A stretch of DNA of 64,000 nt from Streptomyces sclerotialus (lineage in GTDB: Bacteria; Actinomycetota; Actinomycetes; Streptomycetales; Streptomycetaceae). Below, one piece after another: positions 50,611 through 59,112 of this stretch. Both the position numbers and the translations under genes were made by a program. The stretch lies in the NCBI GenBank assembly GCA_000719105.1, contig JODX01000019.1:62001-126000 (forward strand), written 5' to 3'. Positions within the stretch are counted from its first letter, which is position 1, and the number at the start of each line of letters is the position of its first letter. The notes under the pieces were generated by a model that saw only the letters and a list, made by a program, of their open reading frames with translations, searched no databases and was not told where the DNA came from.

Positions 50611-51216
50611 TCAGGTGGGGTCGGGGGTGAGGTCGGACATCGACGCGCCGACGTCGGCGAGGGTGACGGGTCTTCCTCGGCCAGGTCGACGAGCTGTTGG
50701 GTGGCGGGGGCGCCGCTCCGGCTCGACTGGGCGGGGAAGCCGGGCAGCAGGCATTGCAGCCGGTCCTTGACGCCCGGGCTGTCCGGCGCGGCCCCGCCGC
50801 CGACGAGGGCACAGTCCTCCCGGCGGGCCTCCAGCACCCGCTGGCGAGGTTTCCGGCAGCCGGGTGTCGCGGGTGACCGGGACCAGCTTGCGGCCGTTGA
50901 TGCCGTCCGCCTCGTTGCACCAGGAGGTGGACGCCTTCGCGGTGTCCAGGAACTCGGGGTTCCTGGAGAAGCCCACGTCGGACAGCACACCGACCCGGAT
51001 GTCGTCGTCGGTGACGCCTTGGATGCCGGTGGGCCGGGCGGTACCGGTCCCGCACACGTCCTTCAGCGTGCCGGAGTCGGCTCGCGCCGGGGTGGACGCG
51101 CCCGTGGTGGGCGGCGTGCTCGCCCCGGCCGCGTCGCCGTCGTCGCCGGAGCGGCTGGAACAGTCGGCCGACAGCACCGCGACTGCGGTGACCGTGCCGA
51201 TGAGCAGCCTGCGCAA
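50611..51216 (-). pseudogene. Frameshifted Liv-type solute-binding lipoprotein
   Basis: The minus-strand ATG at 51216 begins MRRLLIGTVTAVAVLSADCS, a lipoprotein signal with lipobox LSADC, then a leucine-binding-protein-like stretch VTDDDIRVGVLSDVGFSRNP and GINGRKLVPVTRDTRL. After that the frame is lost: VLEARREDCALVGGGAAPDS continues in another frame. No complete protein is made. Together with 17407-18191 it suggests that a Liv-type importer tied to this pathway has been lost. Confidence 0.6.
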
Positions 51217-51283
51217 GGTGCCTCCTCGGGGAGTTCGGACGCCGGCGTCCGAGGGAGGTGCGGAGGGCCCGGGGGTGGCGGGG

Positions 51284-51318
51284 TCCGGTGGCCGCGGCCT
51301 GCGCCGCGGGGCCCCGGA
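51284..51318 (-). terminator. GC-rich hairpin after the CoA-transferase gene
   Basis: An imperfect 15-base stem (51284-51298 and 51303-51318) with a CTGC loop, just past the minus-strand stop at 51325. A perfect 18-base palindrome at 51235-51252 lies a little further. Confidence 0.4.
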
Positions 51319-51324
51319 GCCGGG

Positions 51325-52530
51325 TCAGGTGACCGCGCCGCTCGCCTTCAGGGCGAGGATGCGGTCCCAGTCGTAACCGAGTTCGGTGAGTATCTCCTCG
51401 GTCTGGGCGGCGAATTCGGGGGCGGGGCCGAGGGCTGTGTCCTCGACGTCGAACTGGACGGGGCTGGTGACGAGCTCCAGGTCGCCGGCCCGTCCGAGGT
51501 AGCCGTTGGCGCGCACCTGCTGGTCGGTGGCCGCTTGCAGGGTGTCCTGGACGGGCGCCCAGGGGCCGTCGAGCGCGGCGAGGTCCTTCGACCACTCGGT
51601 CAGGGTGCGGCTCCCGATCACCTCGCGGAGGATCTTCACCGCGTCGCCGGTGTGCTCGGCGAGGCCTGCGGAGGTGGCGAAGCGCGGGTCGTCGGCGAGC
51701 TCCGGCCGGCCGATGCACCGGCACACGTCCGGCCAGAACCTGGCCGGCTGGAGCATGACGAAGGCGATGTGCCGGCCGTCGGCGGTGCGGTACAGCCCTG
51801 AGAGCGGGTTGGTGGGTGAGCCGTGGGCGCTGGGCGGCACACCCACCCAGGCGCGGTCGAGGTGGACGGAGAGGGCGACGGAGTGGCCGAGTGCCCACAG
51901 ACCGCTGCCGAGCAGGGAGACGTCCACGACAGGGGCCTCGCCGGTGCGTTCGCGGCGCAGCAGGGCGGCCGCGACGCCACCCGCGAGGTTGGTGCCCGAG
52001 ATGGTGTCGCCGTAGGCGGGCCCGGGCGGGCTGATCATGCCGTCGCTGCCGGGTGGGGTGATGCTCGCGGCGGTGCCGGCGCGCGCCCAGAAGGCGGTCA
52101 TGTCATAGCCGCCCCGGTCCGCCTCGGGGCCGCGCGGGCCGAGAGCGGTGCCGCGGGCGTAGACGATGCGCGGGTTCACGGCGCGGATGTCGTCGACGTC
52201 GATGCCCAGGCGGGCGCGGGAGGCGGGCAGGAAGCTGGTGAGGAACACGTCGGCGTCCCGCACCAGCTCGTGCAGCACCTCGCGGCCCTCCGGCTTGCTC
52301 ATGTCCAGGCCGAGGGAGCGTTTGCCGCGGTTGGCGTGGGCGACGTTGGGATTCGGGTCGCCCTCCACCCGGAACGGTCCGGTCTGCCGCAGTCCGCGCT
52401 GCGGGTCGCCGGTGACGGCGTGCTCGACCTTCACCACGTCGGCGCCCCAGTCGGCGAGCACGGCGCCGGCCGAGGGCACGAAGCCGTACATGGCGACCTC
52501 CAGGACGCGGATGCCTTCGAGCGGCTTCAT
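51325..52530 (-). CDS. CaiB/BaiF family CoA-transferase (second copy)
   Basis: A 401-residue protein: PLEGIRVLEVAMYGFVPSAG, VLADWGADVVKVEHAVTGDP, ANRGKRSLGLDMSKPEGREV, VDVSLLGSGLWALGHSVALS and YRTADGRHIAFVMLQPARFW. Family III CoA-transferase by overall pattern. The ATG overlaps the ALDH stop (ATGA). It ends the leftward operon SDR-ALDH-CoA-transferase that starts at 54754. Confidence 0.88.
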   Translation of the reverse strand: MKPLEGIRVLEVAMYGFVPSAGAVLADWGADVVKVEHAVTGDPQRGLRQTGPFRVEGDPNPNVAHANRGKRSLGLDMSKPEGREVLHELVRDADVFLTSFLPASRARLGIDVDDIRAVNPRIVYARGTALGPRGPEADRGGYDMTAFWARAGTAASITPPGSDGMISPPGPAYGDTISGTNLAGGVAAALLRRERTGEAPVVDVSLLGSGLWALGHSVALSVHLDRAWVGVPPSAHGSPTNPLSGLYRTADGRHIAFVMLQPARFWPDVCRCIGRPELADDPRFATSAGLAEHTGDAVKILREVIGSRTLTEWSKDLAALDGPWAPVQDTLQAATDQQVRANGYLGRAGDLELVTSPVQFDVEDTALGPAPEFAAQTEEILTELGYDWDRILALKASGAVT

Positions 52531-54026
52531 CCCTGCTCCTCGGGCGGTACGGACCGGCCGGACGTCTTCTCCTCGGACGGTACGACCCGGCCGAACGCCT
52601 TCTCCTCCAGAAACTCCTCGAACCCGGAGCGCCCGCTCTCCCGGCCGATGCCCGACTGCTTGTAGCCGCCGAACGGCACGTCGGCGGAGAAGTAGTTGCC
52701 GCCGTTGATGGAGAAGGTGCCGGTGCGGATGCGGCGGGCGAGGCGGACCGCGCGTTCCTCGTCGGCGCTGTGCACGGCGCCGGACAGGCCGTACCTGGAG
52801 TTGTTGGCGATGCGGACGGCGTCGTCCTCGTCGTCGTACGGGATGACCGCGAGGACGGGTCCGAAGACTTCCTCCTGGGCGATCTCGCTGTCGGGGTCGA
52901 CGTCGGCGAGGAGGGTGGGTGCGTAGAAGTAGCCGGGGTCGATGCGCTTACCTCCGCGGACCAGGGTCGCCCCGGCCGCGACGGCCCGCCGCACCATGGC
53001 GTCGACCTTGTCGCGCTGCTGCTCGCTGATCAGCGGGCCCATGGCGGTCCTGGGGTCGGCCGGGTCGCCGACGCGGACGCGTTCCATGCCGGCCGCGACC
53101 AGTTGCACGATCCGGTCGTGCGCGTCGCGCGGGACGAGGAGGCGGGAGGTGAGGGCGCAGCCCTGACCGGAGTGGGAGCAGATGGTGAAGGCGGCGAACA
53201 TGGCGGCCTCGGTGAAGTCCGCGTCCGCCAGGACGATCATGGCGGACTTGCCGCCCAGTTCGAGGAAGACCCGCTTCACGGTGTCCGCGGCCGCGGCCAT
53301 GATCCGGCGGCCGGTGGTGGTGGCGCCGGTGAAGGTGACCAGGTCGACATCGGGGTGGGTGGTGAGCACCTCGCCGACCTCGGCGCGCGACGAGCTGAGG
53401 ATGTTCACGACACCGCGGGGTATGTCGGTGTGCTCCGCGATAAGTTCGCCGAGGGCGAGGGTGGTGAGCGGGGTCTGCGGAGCGCTCTTGAGGACGACCG
53501 TGCAGCCGGCCGCGAGCGCGGGGGCGAGCTTGGCGAGGGCGAGCTGGTTGGGGAAGTTGTACGGCAGGATCGCGGCGACGACGCCCGCAGCCTCCTTCTC
53601 CACCCAGCGGTGGTGACGCCGGCCGCGCGATTCGACCTCGCCCAGGTCCTCGGTGAACTCGTAGGTCTCCAGGAGGTCCGCGTAGTACGTCACGAGGCCG
53701 ATCGGCTCGTCGAGCTGGGGTCCGTGGGTGAGCTGGCGGGGCGCGCCGGCCTCGGCGATGGTCAGCTCGCGGAGCTCCTCACGGTGCTCGTCGAGGGCCT
53801 TGTGCAGCTGCCGCAGACAGCGCAGCCGCAGTCCGGTGTCCGTGGACCAGCCGGTGGTGTCGAAGGCGCGGCGGGCGGCGGCGATCGCACGCTCGGCGTC
53901 GGCTTTCGTGGCGTCGGGCGCGTGGCCGAGGAGGTCACCGGTGGCGGGGTTGTGGGACGGGAAGGCGGTGTCGGCGGCCGTCAGCTCGCCGTCGATCAGC
54001 TGAGACCTGACGACGAGTGCGCTCAC
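52527..54026 (-). CDS. Aldehyde dehydrogenase (second copy)
   Basis: A 499-residue ALDH: AAGVVAAILPYNFPNQLALA, VTFTGATTTGRRIMAAAADT, FLELGGKSAMIVLADADFTE (Glu), HSGQGCALTSRLLVPRDA (Cys) and EEVFGPVLAVIPYDDEDDAV. GTG start overlaps the SDR stop (GTGA). A very long open frame continues upstream but is a shadow of the SDR. Coupled to the SDR and CoA-transferase: an alcohol-aldehyde-acid-CoA set. Confidence 0.92.
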   Translation of the reverse strand: MSALVVRSQLIDGELTAADTAFPSHNPATGDLLGHAPDATKADAERAIAAARRAFDTTGWSTDTGLRLRCLRQLHKALDEHREELRELTIAEAGAPRQLTHGPQLDEPIGLVTYYADLLETYEFTEDLGEVESRGRRHHRWVEKEAAGVVAAILPYNFPNQLALAKLAPALAAGCTVVLKSAPQTPLTTLALGELIAEHTDIPRGVVNILSSSRAEVGEVLTTHPDVDLVTFTGATTTGRRIMAAAADTVKRVFLELGGKSAMIVLADADFTEAAMFAAFTICSHSGQGCALTSRLLVPRDAHDRIVQLVAAGMERVRVGDPADPRTAMGPLISEQQRDKVDAMVRRAVAAGATLVRGGKRIDPGYFYAPTLLADVDPDSEIAQEEVFGPVLAVIPYDDEDDAVRIANNSRYGLSGAVHSADEERAVRLARRIRTGTFSINGGNYFSADVPFGGYKQSGIGRESGRSGFEEFLEEKAFGRVVPSEEKTSGRSVPPEEQG

Positions 54027-54754
54027 AGCCGCACCACCGATCCGCCGTCGACGGCGATGACCTGGCCGGAGACCCAGGACGCCGCGTCGGAGAGCAGGAA
54101 CAGCAGGACACCCGCCTGGTCGGCGGGCGTGCCCATGCGCTTGAGGGCGAAGGACTGCACCATGGCCGAGCGATACTCCTCCGGGATGACGCCGCGGGCC
54201 GCCTCGGTGTCCGTGGGGCCGGGGGCGATCGCGTTGACGCGGATGCCGCGCACTCCGAGTTCGGCGGCCAGGGAAGCGGTGAGGTGGTTGATGCCGGCCT
54301 TGGCGAGCCCGTAGAAGCCGGTGGGCTGCCAGGCGGCGGTGGACGACTGGTTGACGACGACCGAGCCCTCCTTGAGGTACGGCAGGACGGCGCGGGTGAC
54401 ATGCAGCGCGCCGAGCAGGTTCACCTTCAGGAACCGGTCGAGGTAGTCGTAGTCGACGGTGACGATGCCCTCGCGGCGCATGCCGTGGAAGATCGCCGCG
54501 TTGTTGACCAGGTGGTCGATCCGCCCGAACTCGCGGATCACGGTGTCGGCGAGCGCCTCCGCGGAGGCGGGGTCGGCGACGTCGGTCCGCACGAACAGGG
54601 CGTCGCCGATCTCCTTGGCGACCCGCTGCCCCTGCTCCTCGTTCAGCTCGGCGACCACGACCTTCGCGCCCTCGGCGGCCAGCGCTCTGGCGTAGCCCTC
54701 GCCGATGCCCTGGCCGGCCCCGGTGACGATGATCACCTTGTCCTTGAACCGCAT
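54023..54754 (-). CDS. Short-chain dehydrogenase/reductase
   Basis: A 243-residue SDR: KVIIVTGAGQGIGEGYARAL (cofactor), VNNAAIFHGM, QSSTAAWQPTGFYGLAKAGI (Ser, Tyr, Lys) and PGPTDTEAARGV. It heads the leftward SDR-ALDH-CaiB operon; the half-operator at 54779 lies 24 bases upstream. Likely an alcohol or 3-hydroxyacyl-CoA dehydrogenase. Confidence 0.9.
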   Translation of the reverse strand: MRFKDKVIIVTGAGQGIGEGYARALAAEGAKVVVAELNEEQGQRVAKEIGDALFVRTDVADPASAEALADTVIREFGRIDHLVNNAAIFHGMRREGIVTVDYDYLDRFLKVNLLGALHVTRAVLPYLKEGSVVVNQSSTAAWQPTGFYGLAKAGINHLTASLAAELGVRGIRVNAIAPGPTDTEAARGVIPEEYRSAMVQSFALKRMGTPADQAGVLLFLLSDAASWVSGQVIAVDGGSVVRL

Positions 54755-54778
54755 GCAGCCTCCTCGCTCGCCTGATCG

Positions 54779-54793
54779 GGAAACTACATTCTC
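54779..54793. promoter_or_regulatory. Half-operator GGAAAC-N3-ATTCTC (site 7, weak)
   Basis: One perfect ATTCTC half-site and a degenerate partner, 24 bases upstream of the SDR ATG. May need a neighbour site for binding. Confidence 0.4.
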
Positions 54794-54916
54794 TATTTGA
54801 GCGAATCAAGCATTCGTACGCGAGAAGGAGATGATCGGATCGCCCGGACGGCGACCCCGCCCTGCTCCCCCACTCGCACACGTCGCACACGGAGGGCTTC
54901 CCGCCACAGCATCCGC

Positions 54917-54931
54917 GAGAATATGATTCTC
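54917..54931. promoter_or_regulatory. GAGAAT-N3-ATTCTC operator (site 8, perfect)
   Basis: GAGAATATGATTCTC lies 23 bases upstream of the TauD/TfdA ATG (54954) and about 160 bases from the divergent SDR start. Confidence 0.72.
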
Positions 54932-54953
54932 CGAATACAGAAGGGGTATTTCC

Positions 54954-55760
54954 ATGATCGAATCGAAAGCCCTGGGACCGGCGCTCGGGGTGGAGTTCAC
55001 CGGCGTCACCGACCCACTCGAGGACTCCTTCGTCCACCGCTGCGTCGAGGCCCTCAAGTGGCGGGGCGTCCTCCTGGTGCGCGGACTGCACCTCGACGAC
55101 GACCAGCAGCTGGCGTTCAGCCGCAGGCTCGGAGAGGTCGTCGCACTGCGCGGCCAGGAGATCTTCCCGATCTCCGTGAACCCGGCCAGGAGCAAGAGCG
55201 CCGAGTACCTCAAGGGCGCCTTCTTCTGGCACCTGGACGGCACCAGCGATGACGTGCCCGTCAAGGCCACCACGCTCACCGCCCGGCACGTCGCCACGGT
55301 CGGCGGCGGCACCGAGTTCGCCAGCACCTACGCGGCGTACGAGAGCCTGCCGGAGAAGGACCGGGAACGGTACGAGGGCCTGCGCGTGGTACACAGCTTC
55401 GAGGCCTCGCAGCGGCTGGTGAACCCCGACCCCACCGAGCGAGAACTGGCCGCCTGGCGCGCCCAGCCCGCCCACGAGATGTCCCTGGTGTGGCGGCGCC
55501 GCGACGGCCGCCGCTCCCTGGTCACCGGCACGACCGCGGACCACATCGTCGGCATGGACCCCGACGACAGCCGCGCCCTGCTGGACGAACTGCTCGACTG
55601 GACCACCCAGGAGCGCTTCCGCCACACCCACGACTGGGCGGTCGGCGACCTCGTGGTCTGGGACAACACCGGCATCCTGCACCGGGCCCTGCCCTACGAC
55701 GAGAGCTCCGAACGGCTGCTGCACCGCACGACCGTCGTGGGCGACGAGGCCTTCGTATGA
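54954..55760 (+). CDS. TauD/TfdA-family 2-oxoglutarate dioxygenase
   Basis: A 268-residue alpha-ketoglutarate/Fe(II) oxygenase. Iron ligands: FFWHLDGTSDDV (His93, Asp95) and GILHRALPYD (His243); Arg258 in LLHRTTVV binds 2-oxoglutarate. It hydroxylates an aliphatic carbon. ATG follows AAGGGG. Coupled to the next SDR (ATGA), so hydroxylation and oxidation are likely sequential. Confidence 0.9.
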   Translation: MIESKALGPALGVEFTGVTDPLEDSFVHRCVEALKWRGVLLVRGLHLDDDQQLAFSRRLGEVVALRGQEIFPISVNPARSKSAEYLKGAFFWHLDGTSDDVPVKATTLTARHVATVGGGTEFASTYAAYESLPEKDRERYEGLRVVHSFEASQRLVNPDPTERELAAWRAQPAHEMSLVWRRRDGRRSLVTGTTADHIVGMDPDDSRALLDELLDWTTQERFRHTHDWAVGDLVVWDNTGILHRALPYDESSERLLHRTTVVGDEAFV

Positions 55761-56512
55761 ACGGCACGGAGAGCACGGATACCCAGACGGACACGGACAC
55801 GAGGACGGCCGTGGTGACCGGCGGCGCCTCCGGCATCGGCCGGGCCATCGCCCGGCGTCTCGCCGCCGACGGTCTGCGGGTCGCCGTGCTGGACCTCTCC
55901 CCCGGCTCCCCGGGCGAGGACGGTTACGCCCTCACCGCCGACGTCACCGACCGCGCCCAGGTCGACAAGGCGATGGACGCCGTACGCGAGCGCCTCGGGC
56001 CGATCCACGTACTGGTCAACGCGGCCGGCCGGGACGGCTTCACCCGCTTCGCCGACCTCCCCTTCGCCGACTGGCAGCGGGTGGTCGACATCAACCTCAA
56101 CGGCGTCTTCCACTGCGTGCAGTCCGCCCTGCCGGACATGCTCGCGGCACGCTGGGGCCGGATCGTGAACATCTCCTCCTCCAGCACCCACTCCGGCCAG
56201 CCGTTCATGGCGCACTACGTCGCCGCCAAGTCCGCCGTCAACGGCCTCACCAAGTCCCTCGCCCTCGAACTCGGCCCGAAGGGCATCACGGTGAACGCGG
56301 TCCCGCCCGGCTTCATCGACACCCCGATGCTGCGCACCGCCGAACGGCAGCGGCAGCTCGGCGGCACCATCGAGGACCACATCGCCCGCACCCCGGTGCG
56401 CCGGGTCGGCCGTCCCGAGGACATCGCCGCGACCTGCTCCTTCCTGGTCGGCGAGGAGGCCGGGTACATCACCGGACAGATCATCGGCGTGAACGGGGGC
56501 CGCAACACATGA
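55757..56512 (+). CDS. Short-chain dehydrogenase/reductase
   Basis: A 251-residue SDR: TAVVTGGASGIGRAIARRLA, LVNAAGRDGFTRF, SSSSTHSGQPFMAHYVAAKS (Ser, Tyr, Lys) and TITGQIIGVNGG. Start overlaps the TauD stop. The next gene is CMD-family, so the three are one operon. Expected to oxidise the hydroxyl introduced by the dioxygenase. Confidence 0.9.
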   Translation: MNGTESTDTQTDTDTRTAVVTGGASGIGRAIARRLAADGLRVAVLDLSPGSPGEDGYALTADVTDRAQVDKAMDAVRERLGPIHVLVNAAGRDGFTRFADLPFADWQRVVDINLNGVFHCVQSALPDMLAARWGRIVNISSSSTHSGQPFMAHYVAAKSAVNGLTKSLALELGPKGITVNAVPPGFIDTPMLRTAERQRQLGGTIEDHIARTPVRRVGRPEDIAATCSFLVGEEAGYITGQIIGVNGGRNT

Positions 56513-57075
56513 CGCGACTGCCGCCCGTTCCGTACGAGGAGTGGGACACCGAGGCGCTGCGCCCCCTGACCGGCGGCCGGAAGGCACCTCCGTCCAACGT
56601 CCTGGGCCTGCTCCTCAACCACCCGGACCTCGCCAGGGCGTTCCTCACCTTCAACACCCACCTCCTCGCGCGCAGCTCGTTGCCGGACAAGACGCGCGAG
56701 CTGACCGTCCTGCGCGTCGCCTGGCGTCGCCGGTGTCGCTACGAGTGGGCCCAGCACGTGCTGCTCGGCCGGAAGGCCGGGGTGACGGAGGAGGAGCTGG
56801 CGCAGGTGCGCACCGGCGCCGGCACGCTGCTGAACCGTGCCGTGGACGAGCTGGACACCACCTCGACGCTGTCCGACGCGACGTACGAGGAGCTGACGGC
56901 GGAGTTGGACGAGCGCCAGCTGATGGACTTCGTCTTCACCGTCGGCGCGTACGGCACGCTGGCGATGGCGTTCAACACCTTCGGGCTGGAACTCGACCCG
57001 GGGCTCGACGACCGGGGGTTCGACGACGGCGCGCCCGACGGCGGCGGGAGGACCGACGACGGAGGGCCCGCGTAG
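56509..57075 (+). CDS. Carboxymuconolactone decarboxylase-family protein
   Basis: A 188-residue AhpD/CMD-fold protein: LLARSSLPDKTRELTVLRVA, CRYEWAQHVLLGRKAGVTEE (EWAQH) and DFVFTVGAYGTLAMAFNTFG. The E-x-x-H pattern and lack of Cys-x-x-Cys fit non-redox members. C-terminal 30 residues are Gly/Asp-rich and probably flexible. ATG overlaps the SDR stop (ATGA). Often found next to acyl-CoA and SDR genes; function unassigned. Confidence 0.8.
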   Translation: MTRLPPVPYEEWDTEALRPLTGGRKAPPSNVLGLLLNHPDLARAFLTFNTHLLARSSLPDKTRELTVLRVAWRRRCRYEWAQHVLLGRKAGVTEEELAQVRTGAGTLLNRAVDELDTTSTLSDATYEELTAELDERQLMDFVFTVGAYGTLAMAFNTFGLELDPGLDDRGFDDGAPDGGGRTDDGGPA

Positions 57076-57084
57076 GCGGTGCGT

Positions 57085-57123
57085 CGGGGCCCGCGCCGGG
57101 GAGGAGCACCGGCGCGGGCCCCG
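57085..57123. terminator. Strong bidirectional terminator hairpin
   Basis: Perfect 15-base arms (57085-57099 and 57109-57123) with a 9-base loop, between the plus-strand CMD gene (ends 57075) and the minus-strand enoyl-CoA hydratase (ends 57136). Confidence 0.75.
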
Positions 57124-57135
57124 CCGCACCGCGGC

Positions 57136-57927
57136 TCAGCCCTGCTTCAACCGCTGCTTCATCTCGTCGAGCCGGGTCAGGATCGGAAAGCCGTCCACGC
57201 TGAGCGCGTTCCCGTGCCCGGTCTGGTGGATGTCGAAGACGCTCTGCAGGGCCGCGTAGAAACCCTGGACGTCCAGGGTCTGGTTGACGGCGCGCTTGGC
57301 CTGGCGCAGCCCGAAGGGAGGCATCGCCGCGATCCGCTCGGCCAGCTCGTACGCCGCCGTGTCGAGCGCGTCGAGGGTTACGACCTGGTTGACCATGCCG
57401 GCCTGTTCGGCCTCGCGGGCGGTCAGCGGCCGTCCGGTGAAGAGGATCTCCTTGGCCTTGCGCGGGCCCAGCTCCCAGGTGTGGCCGTGGTACTCGACCC
57501 CGCCGATGCCCATGTGCACCACCGGGTCCGAGAACTCGGCGTTCTCGGCGGCCACGATCAGGTCGCAGGGCCAGCACAGCATCAGCCCGGCGGCGATGCA
57601 CTTGCCCTGCACTGCGGCGATGGTGGGCTTGGGGATGTTGCGCCACTTCAGCGAGTACTCCAGGTAGCGGCGCGTCTCGGTGTCGTAGATCCACTCCAGC
57701 GTGATCTCGCCGGGGCCGGGCCAGCGGTCCTTCAGGTCGTGCCCGGCGGAGAAGTGCCGCCCGTTCGCCTTCAGGACGACCACCCGTACGTCCTCGTCGC
57801 GGGCGGCCCGGGTCCAGGCCGCGTCGAGGTCGTCGAGGAGCGCCATGGTCTGGGCGTTGGCCGCCTCGGGGCGGTTGAGGGTGATCGTGGCGATGCCGTC
57901 CGCGGCGTCGTACAGGATCTGCTCCAT
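57136..57927 (-). CDS. Enoyl-CoA hydratase/isomerase family protein
   Basis: A 263-residue crotonase-fold protein: GIATITLNRPEAANAQTMAL, RHFSAGHDLKDRWPGPG (CoA oxyanion loop), AAVQGKCIAAGLMLCWPCDL and EFSDPVVHMGIGGVEYHGHT. The C-terminal half is long and polar. Catalytic Glu residues are not in the classic place, so the exact reaction (hydration, isomerisation) is uncertain. Follows the dehydrogenase pair 57942-59967 as the last gene of that leftward operon. Confidence 0.86.
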   Translation of the reverse strand: MEQILYDAADGIATITLNRPEAANAQTMALLDDLDAAWTRAARDEDVRVVVLKANGRHFSAGHDLKDRWPGPGEITLEWIYDTETRRYLEYSLKWRNIPKPTIAAVQGKCIAAGLMLCWPCDLIVAAENAEFSDPVVHMGIGGVEYHGHTWELGPRKAKEILFTGRPLTAREAEQAGMVNQVVTLDALDTAAYELAERIAAMPPFGLRQAKRAVNQTLDVQGFYAALQSVFDIHQTGHGNALSVDGFPILTRLDEMKQRLKQG

Positions 57928-57941
57928 GGGCGGGGTGTCCC

Positions 57942-59099
57942 CTATCGCGGCAGGCCGAGGATGCGCTCGGCGATGATGTTCCGCTGGATCTCGCTGGTGC
58001 CGCCGGCGATGGTGCCGGCGAAGCTGCGCGCGTACCGCTCGAACCAGCTGGTGATGAAGTGTTCGTGGTGCATGTGGTGATACGGCCCCGTGCGCGCCGG
58101 ATGCGCCAGCGCCTCGGCGCCGTGCGCCTCCAGCGCGTGCAGGGTGGCCGACTGGACGGCTTCGGAGCCGAGCAGCTTGAGCACGGAGATCCCGGCGGGG
58201 TCGCGGTCCGGTCCGAGCTGTCGGTAGCCCAGCAGCCGCAGCGCCGTCAGGTCCATGCGGAGGGTGGCGTACCACTCCTGGCCGGCCCCGGCGCCGGCGG
58301 CGTCGCGCAGCAGGTCCTCGAGGCGTTCGGCGTACGACAGCCACAGCAGCGTGCGTTCGTGGCCGAGGGAGCCGTTCGCCACCCGCCAGCCCTCGTTCAG
58401 CGGGCCGACGAGGTTCTCGCGCGGTACGCGTACGCCGGTGAGGAACACCTCGTTGAAGTCCAGGTCCTCCTGGGCGGCGATCGACCCGAAGGGGCGGCGG
58501 ACGACGCCTACGGTGTCCGTCGGGATCAGCAGCGCGCTGAGCCCCTTGTGTCTGGGCGCGTCCGGGTCGGTGCGGACGAAGGCGAGCAGGACGTCGGCGT
58601 CGTGGGCGCCGGAGGTCCAGATCTTTTGCCCGTCGACGGTGAAGGTGTCACCGTCGAGAGTGGCGCGGGTGCGCAGGGAGGCCAGGTCGGAACCGGCTTC
58701 GGGTTCGCTCATGCCCAGGGCGGCGGTGATCTCGGCGCGGAGGATCGGCACGGCCCAGCGGCGCCTCTGCTCCTCGGTGCCGAAGGTGATCAGGGAGGCG
58801 GCGATGATGCCGAGGCCCTGCGGGTTGAAGCTGTGGTAGATGCGGCGGCGGGCCAGCTCCTCCAGGTGGGCGAGCTGCTGCGGCAGGGTGGCGTTCCGGC
58901 CGCCGTACTCGGGCGGCTGACCCGGCAGCAGCCAGCCGGCGTCGAACAGGGTGCGCTGCCAGCGGCGTGCCCAGCCGGGGACGTGGGCGGTGGAGCGGGA
59001 GCGTTCACGGGCCTCGGCCTCGGTGGGCAGGTGGGCGTCGAGGAAGGCGGAGAACTCCGCGCGGAACGCCTCCACGGCAAGGTCGTCGGCGAGTTTCAT
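57942..59099 (-). CDS. Acyl-CoA dehydrogenase, larger subunit
   Basis: A 385-residue acyl-CoA dehydrogenase: LGMSEPEAGSDLASLRTRAT, FTVDGQKIWTSGAHDAD, DFNEVFLTGVRVPRENLVG, and FAGTIAGGTSEIQRNIIAER. The base position of YEGT reads IAGG, so this looks like the non-catalytic-Glu chain or uses another base. It follows the 284-residue partner by 13 bases in the same orientation, suggesting a heteromer as with 18723/19842. Confidence 0.88.
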   Translation of the reverse strand: MKLADDLAVEAFRAEFSAFLDAHLPTEAEARERSRSTAHVPGWARRWQRTLFDAGWLLPGQPPEYGGRNATLPQQLAHLEELARRRIYHSFNPQGLGIIAASLITFGTEEQRRRWAVPILRAEITAALGMSEPEAGSDLASLRTRATLDGDTFTVDGQKIWTSGAHDADVLLAFVRTDPDAPRHKGLSALLIPTDTVGVVRRPFGSIAAQEDLDFNEVFLTGVRVPRENLVGPLNEGWRVANGSLGHERTLLWLSYAERLEDLLRDAAGAGAGQEWYATLRMDLTALRLLGYRQLGPDRDPAGISVLKLLGSEAVQSATLHALEAHGAEALAHPARTGPYHHMHHEHFITSWFERYARSFAGTIAGGTSEIQRNIIAERILGLPR

Positions 59100-59112
59100 G
59101 AGGCGGCTCGTT

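Noticed and set aside
52527..55724. A 1065-residue minus-strand open frame
   Set aside because: The long lead is a shadow of the SDR and TauD genes; the real protein starts at the GTG at 54026.
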